From Adiantum capillus-veneris (lineage: Eukaryota; Streptophyta; Polypodiopsida; Polypodiales; Pteridaceae): a stretch of 64,000 bases of DNA. The notes beneath the pieces are model-generated. The model had not been told where the DNA came from, made no database searches, and saw only the letters and a list, made by a program, of their open reading frames with translations. Of the stretch, positions 61,353 to 64,000 are shown one piece after another (the first letter of the stretch is position 1; every line of letters starts with the position of its first letter). The position numbers and the translations under genes are program-made. The stretch spans positions 22,437,719-22,501,718 of the forward strand of contig CM043960.1 of the NCBI GenBank assembly GCA_014529385.2, given 5' to 3'.

Positions 61353-61580
61353 GTTCTTGAAGAAGGTAGATGCATGACTATAGACGAAGAGGAAGCATTG
61401 AAGATGACCGTGTCGCTTTCGGCGTGGCCCAAAGAAGAAGACTTTGCAGACCTTTATGAAGTTCAAGTATCGCACGACCCACGCATCAGAGTGGGCCGGC
61501 GAAGAGTCCTTTCCAGGATTCCGGATGCTATTGGCGATCTCCCTTGACGCCATACAGTTCGGTACCAGTACCTCACTTTG

Positions 61581-61592
61581 AAAAGGAGGGAA
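61581..61592 (+). other. Polypurine tract of E2
   Basis: AAAAGGAGGGAA directly before the LTR. Confidence 0.85.
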
Positions 61593-62851
61593 TGTCACAT
61601 GACACATCCAACCCTATGTGTCCGTGGACAAGCTACGGCATGACCAGGGTTCAGCCAGTCAAATCAGTCTAGAATAGGAAGTGATCAGACACTTTTGTGC
61701 GTCTGTTCGCAGACCGTGCATGTCCAGACACTTAAATCAGATGCATATCCTCCGGTTGCACATAGCATGATCATCAGCATTACCATCAGAATCCATCAGG
61801 AGCAGTTTCCAGTGCATGAAACCTATTTTCCCTATTTTTGACATTTTTCACTTATTATTTTAAAGTGACTTTTGTTGGGAACTAGGTAGGTCAATTTTGC
61901 TAAGATAATATATAAGCGAAACAGAGCTAGCACTTTCTGGCAGAAGAGGCAGCAGGAGCACCTTGCTCAACAGGCAACTTCTTAGTAGCAAGACCGACCC
62001 CCACGACAACTCTGGCGTTTTCTCTCACCAGAAGGCCTAACGTTTTTGCACCAATCAGCCATCGTTTTTGCACTTGCAGATTCCCGGCGACAGTAGACAG
62101 CAGATCAGCCCTAGCGTTAGCAGATTCCCCCGAAACAGCAGATCAGCCCTAGTGTTAGCAGTTCCATCAGCAAGGACAGATTTCAGCCCCTAGCGTTTTT
62201 GGTTTGCAGATCAACCGCAGCGTTTTTACAGACCTTCGCGACAAGGACATCAAGAACACCAGCGTTTTCAATTTTCAGCAGTCAGTACCCGCAAAAGAAG
62301 TCCCCAACCTCGTAGATCTTACTTCCCGTAGTAGCAGATCCTCGCCGCACGGTCAGATCCCGCGAAGTTTATAGTTTCAGCCCAAAAAATGCAGATTTCA
62401 GCATCTGCGTTTTCAAGGCGTCGTCGTCGCATCGTCATCATCGACATCATCATCGCCATAGAGTCAAAATTCAGCAGATAAAGATTTGCAGATTTCAGCT
62501 CTTAGCATTCTCAAATTTCAGTCCGTCTCGTCGTCGTCCTCATCGTCGTCGACATCGTCGGCAAGTCCAAGCATTGTAGAGATTTGTGCAATCATAAGTA
62601 GACCGCTCTCGCCATAGAGAGTGGGGCCTTCGGAGGAGGGTTTGACAACATTCTGGTGTCGTATTCTTCTCTCTCTATCTCTCAATCTCAGCACCTTCAT
62701 TCACAGTGATTATACACTTTGTTTGTGTCCATTGCACTCTCTCACTAAAGGAATGGAGGGCTCTCCCTTCCGTAAGTAAAAGGAACCCTTGAGCACAGTT
62801 CGGAGCACTCATCTTGAGCAAAGCTCAACATTCATTCCGCTGCACCTTACA
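61593..62851 (+). repeat. 3' LTR of E2
   Basis: 1259 bp, TGTCACATG...CCTTACA. Same layout as the E0 LTR with more differences, so E2 is another lineage of the family. No 5' LTR exists in the window. Confidence 0.92.
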
Positions 62852-63182
62852 CTACTGCTAGGGTTTAGGACAACCTAGGAAGTGTTCTGGCACCCTCGTG
62901 AGCCTGTACGCAGGAGGTGCATGCCAAGGCAAGGCATTTTAAGTCAGTTGCTTACCCTTTGATTGCACATGAGCACATTGAGTGCCTACTAGGTGTAGGC
63001 ACTGGGAAGTGTTCCCAGACAGTTGCATTAGTACCCAACCTAGCTATTTATCTGCATGTGAAGCACCTCTTATAAGTGAGTTTATTAAAGAAATCGTGGG
63101 TTTTAATTGGCATTGCCCCCTTAATTCCATATATAAGTGACCCTAGGGGTCACTTCTAAGGCATAAGTCAATACCCTCAGAA
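62852..63182. other. 331-bp spacer between E2 and E3
   Basis: Holds a palindrome AGTGACCCTAGGGGTCACTT near 63130-63152 and words like GTGTTCTGGCACCCTCGTGAGCCTGT that vaguely recall the E LTR (GTGATCTGGCACTTTTGTGAG), so it may be an old LTR relic. No gene was seen. Confidence 0.4.
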
Positions 63183-64000
63183 TGTTAAGTGCAGCGGAAT
63201 GATTGTTTGCGCTTTGCTCAAGATGAGTGCTCCGAACTGTGCTCAAGGTTCCTTTTAGTTCTTATGGAAGGGAGAGCCTTCCGTTCTTAGTGGAAAGTGC
63301 TATGATCACGAACAAAGTGAATGGACAATGTGCGTGCAAGTGTATGAGACTGAGAGATAGAGAGAGAAGAGAGATACGACACCAGAGACGTTGTAAAACC
63401 CTCCTCCGAAGGCCCCACTCTCGTCGGCGAGAGTGGTCTACTTTTGATTGCACAAGTGGTACAATGCGTATGCAATGGACTAATGCAACTTGGGACTATG
63501 CCGATGATGACGATGGTGATGACGACGACGACTTTAGGGCTGAAATCTGTGGTCTTCTAACTGCTGAAAATCTGCAAGTCTTGGGCTGTTTTGGGTGGCT
63601 GAAAATGACTATTTTGGCTGCGTTTTTATGGCTGAAAATGGAGGTTCTTCTGCATCCAATTAGGGCTGAATGGTCTGCTGTCCACGAAGGCTGAAAACGT
63701 TGTTGTTCTGCTGCGGAATGGGCTGAAAACCAAAAATGCTGCTACTTCTCTAGCGTTAGTAGAAAACGCTGCCCTGCCTGGTACTGCTGGCGATCATGGA
63801 AAAACGGCAGGGCTGAGTATGCGATGCCAAGCAGGAAACGCTAGGCTTCACTGTGGATGGCAAGGATGCAAGGGCTGAAAAACGCCAGGGATCTGGGAGT
63901 ACTGTTGGGGAGGTCCAAAAACGCTAGGTTGATGGGTTCTTGCTGAGAAGGTGCCTGTTGAGCATGTGCTCCTGCTGCCTCTTCTGCCAGAAAGTGCTAA
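63183..64000 (-). repeat. LTR of E3 (minus strand), cut by the window edge
   Basis: Starts TGTTAAGTGCAGCGG and follows the minus-strand E LTR (compare 31563 on) to the end of the window. It is inverted relative to E2. Whether it is a solo LTR or part of a full element cannot be seen. Confidence 0.88.

Overview
The window is nuclear DNA of a land plant with a large, repeat-packed genome. Spliced introns, plant-type LTR retrotransposons with initiator-Met primer sites, chromodomain Ty3/gypsy elements and a CYP704-like cytochrome P450 support this. A homosporous fern or other seed-free plant is plausible, but that is inference. There are no prokaryotic features, CRISPR arrays or recognised RNA genes. 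Only one host gene is visible; almost everything else is transposable elements nested inside each other.

Layout. 1-1300: 5' end of a minus-strand Ty1/copia element. 1300-6180: AT-rich, no convincing gene, one compound microsatellite. 6605-8269 (-): the last five exons of a CYP704-like P450, open and with clean splice sites, whose first exon is not seen. 8750-11004: pieces of several LINEs. 11005-27595: a hAT DNA transposon with an 8-bp target duplication (TACATCAG), holding a gypsy element (A, 11307-19696, TSD GGGAC) and a copia element (F, 21203-26762). The hAT sits inside LINE-3, which resumes at 27604 and runs to 30116. LINE-3 also carries a 394-bp G-rich insert.

30122-38802: element E0 (TSD CAGAC), of a family called E here, holding a second copy, E1, in opposite orientation (31563-35838). 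E elements have about 1.1-1.26 kb LTRs and a protein with a charged helix, a His/Asp-rich repeat and a conserved C-terminal domain, but no recognisable protease, reverse transcriptase or integrase. 39032-46563: gypsy B (-, TSD ACCAC). 46569-59144: gypsy C (-), broken by B near its 3' end and by gypsy D (+, 51882-59099, TSD GTTTC) within its 5' LTR. 59150-59550: a LINE fragment. 60197-62851: E2, a 5'-truncated E copy. 63183-64000: the LTR of E3, inverted to E2 and cut by the window edge.

Order of events read from the nesting: LINE-3 is older than hAT, A and F, and older than E0, which is older than E1; C is older than B and D. Most coding regions are decayed. D is the best preserved, with one long frame broken by four stop codons and a late frameshift. 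The least familiar material is the E family, its head-to-head copies that could fold into hairpins, and a short conserved motif shared by the LTRs of gypsy A, B and C.
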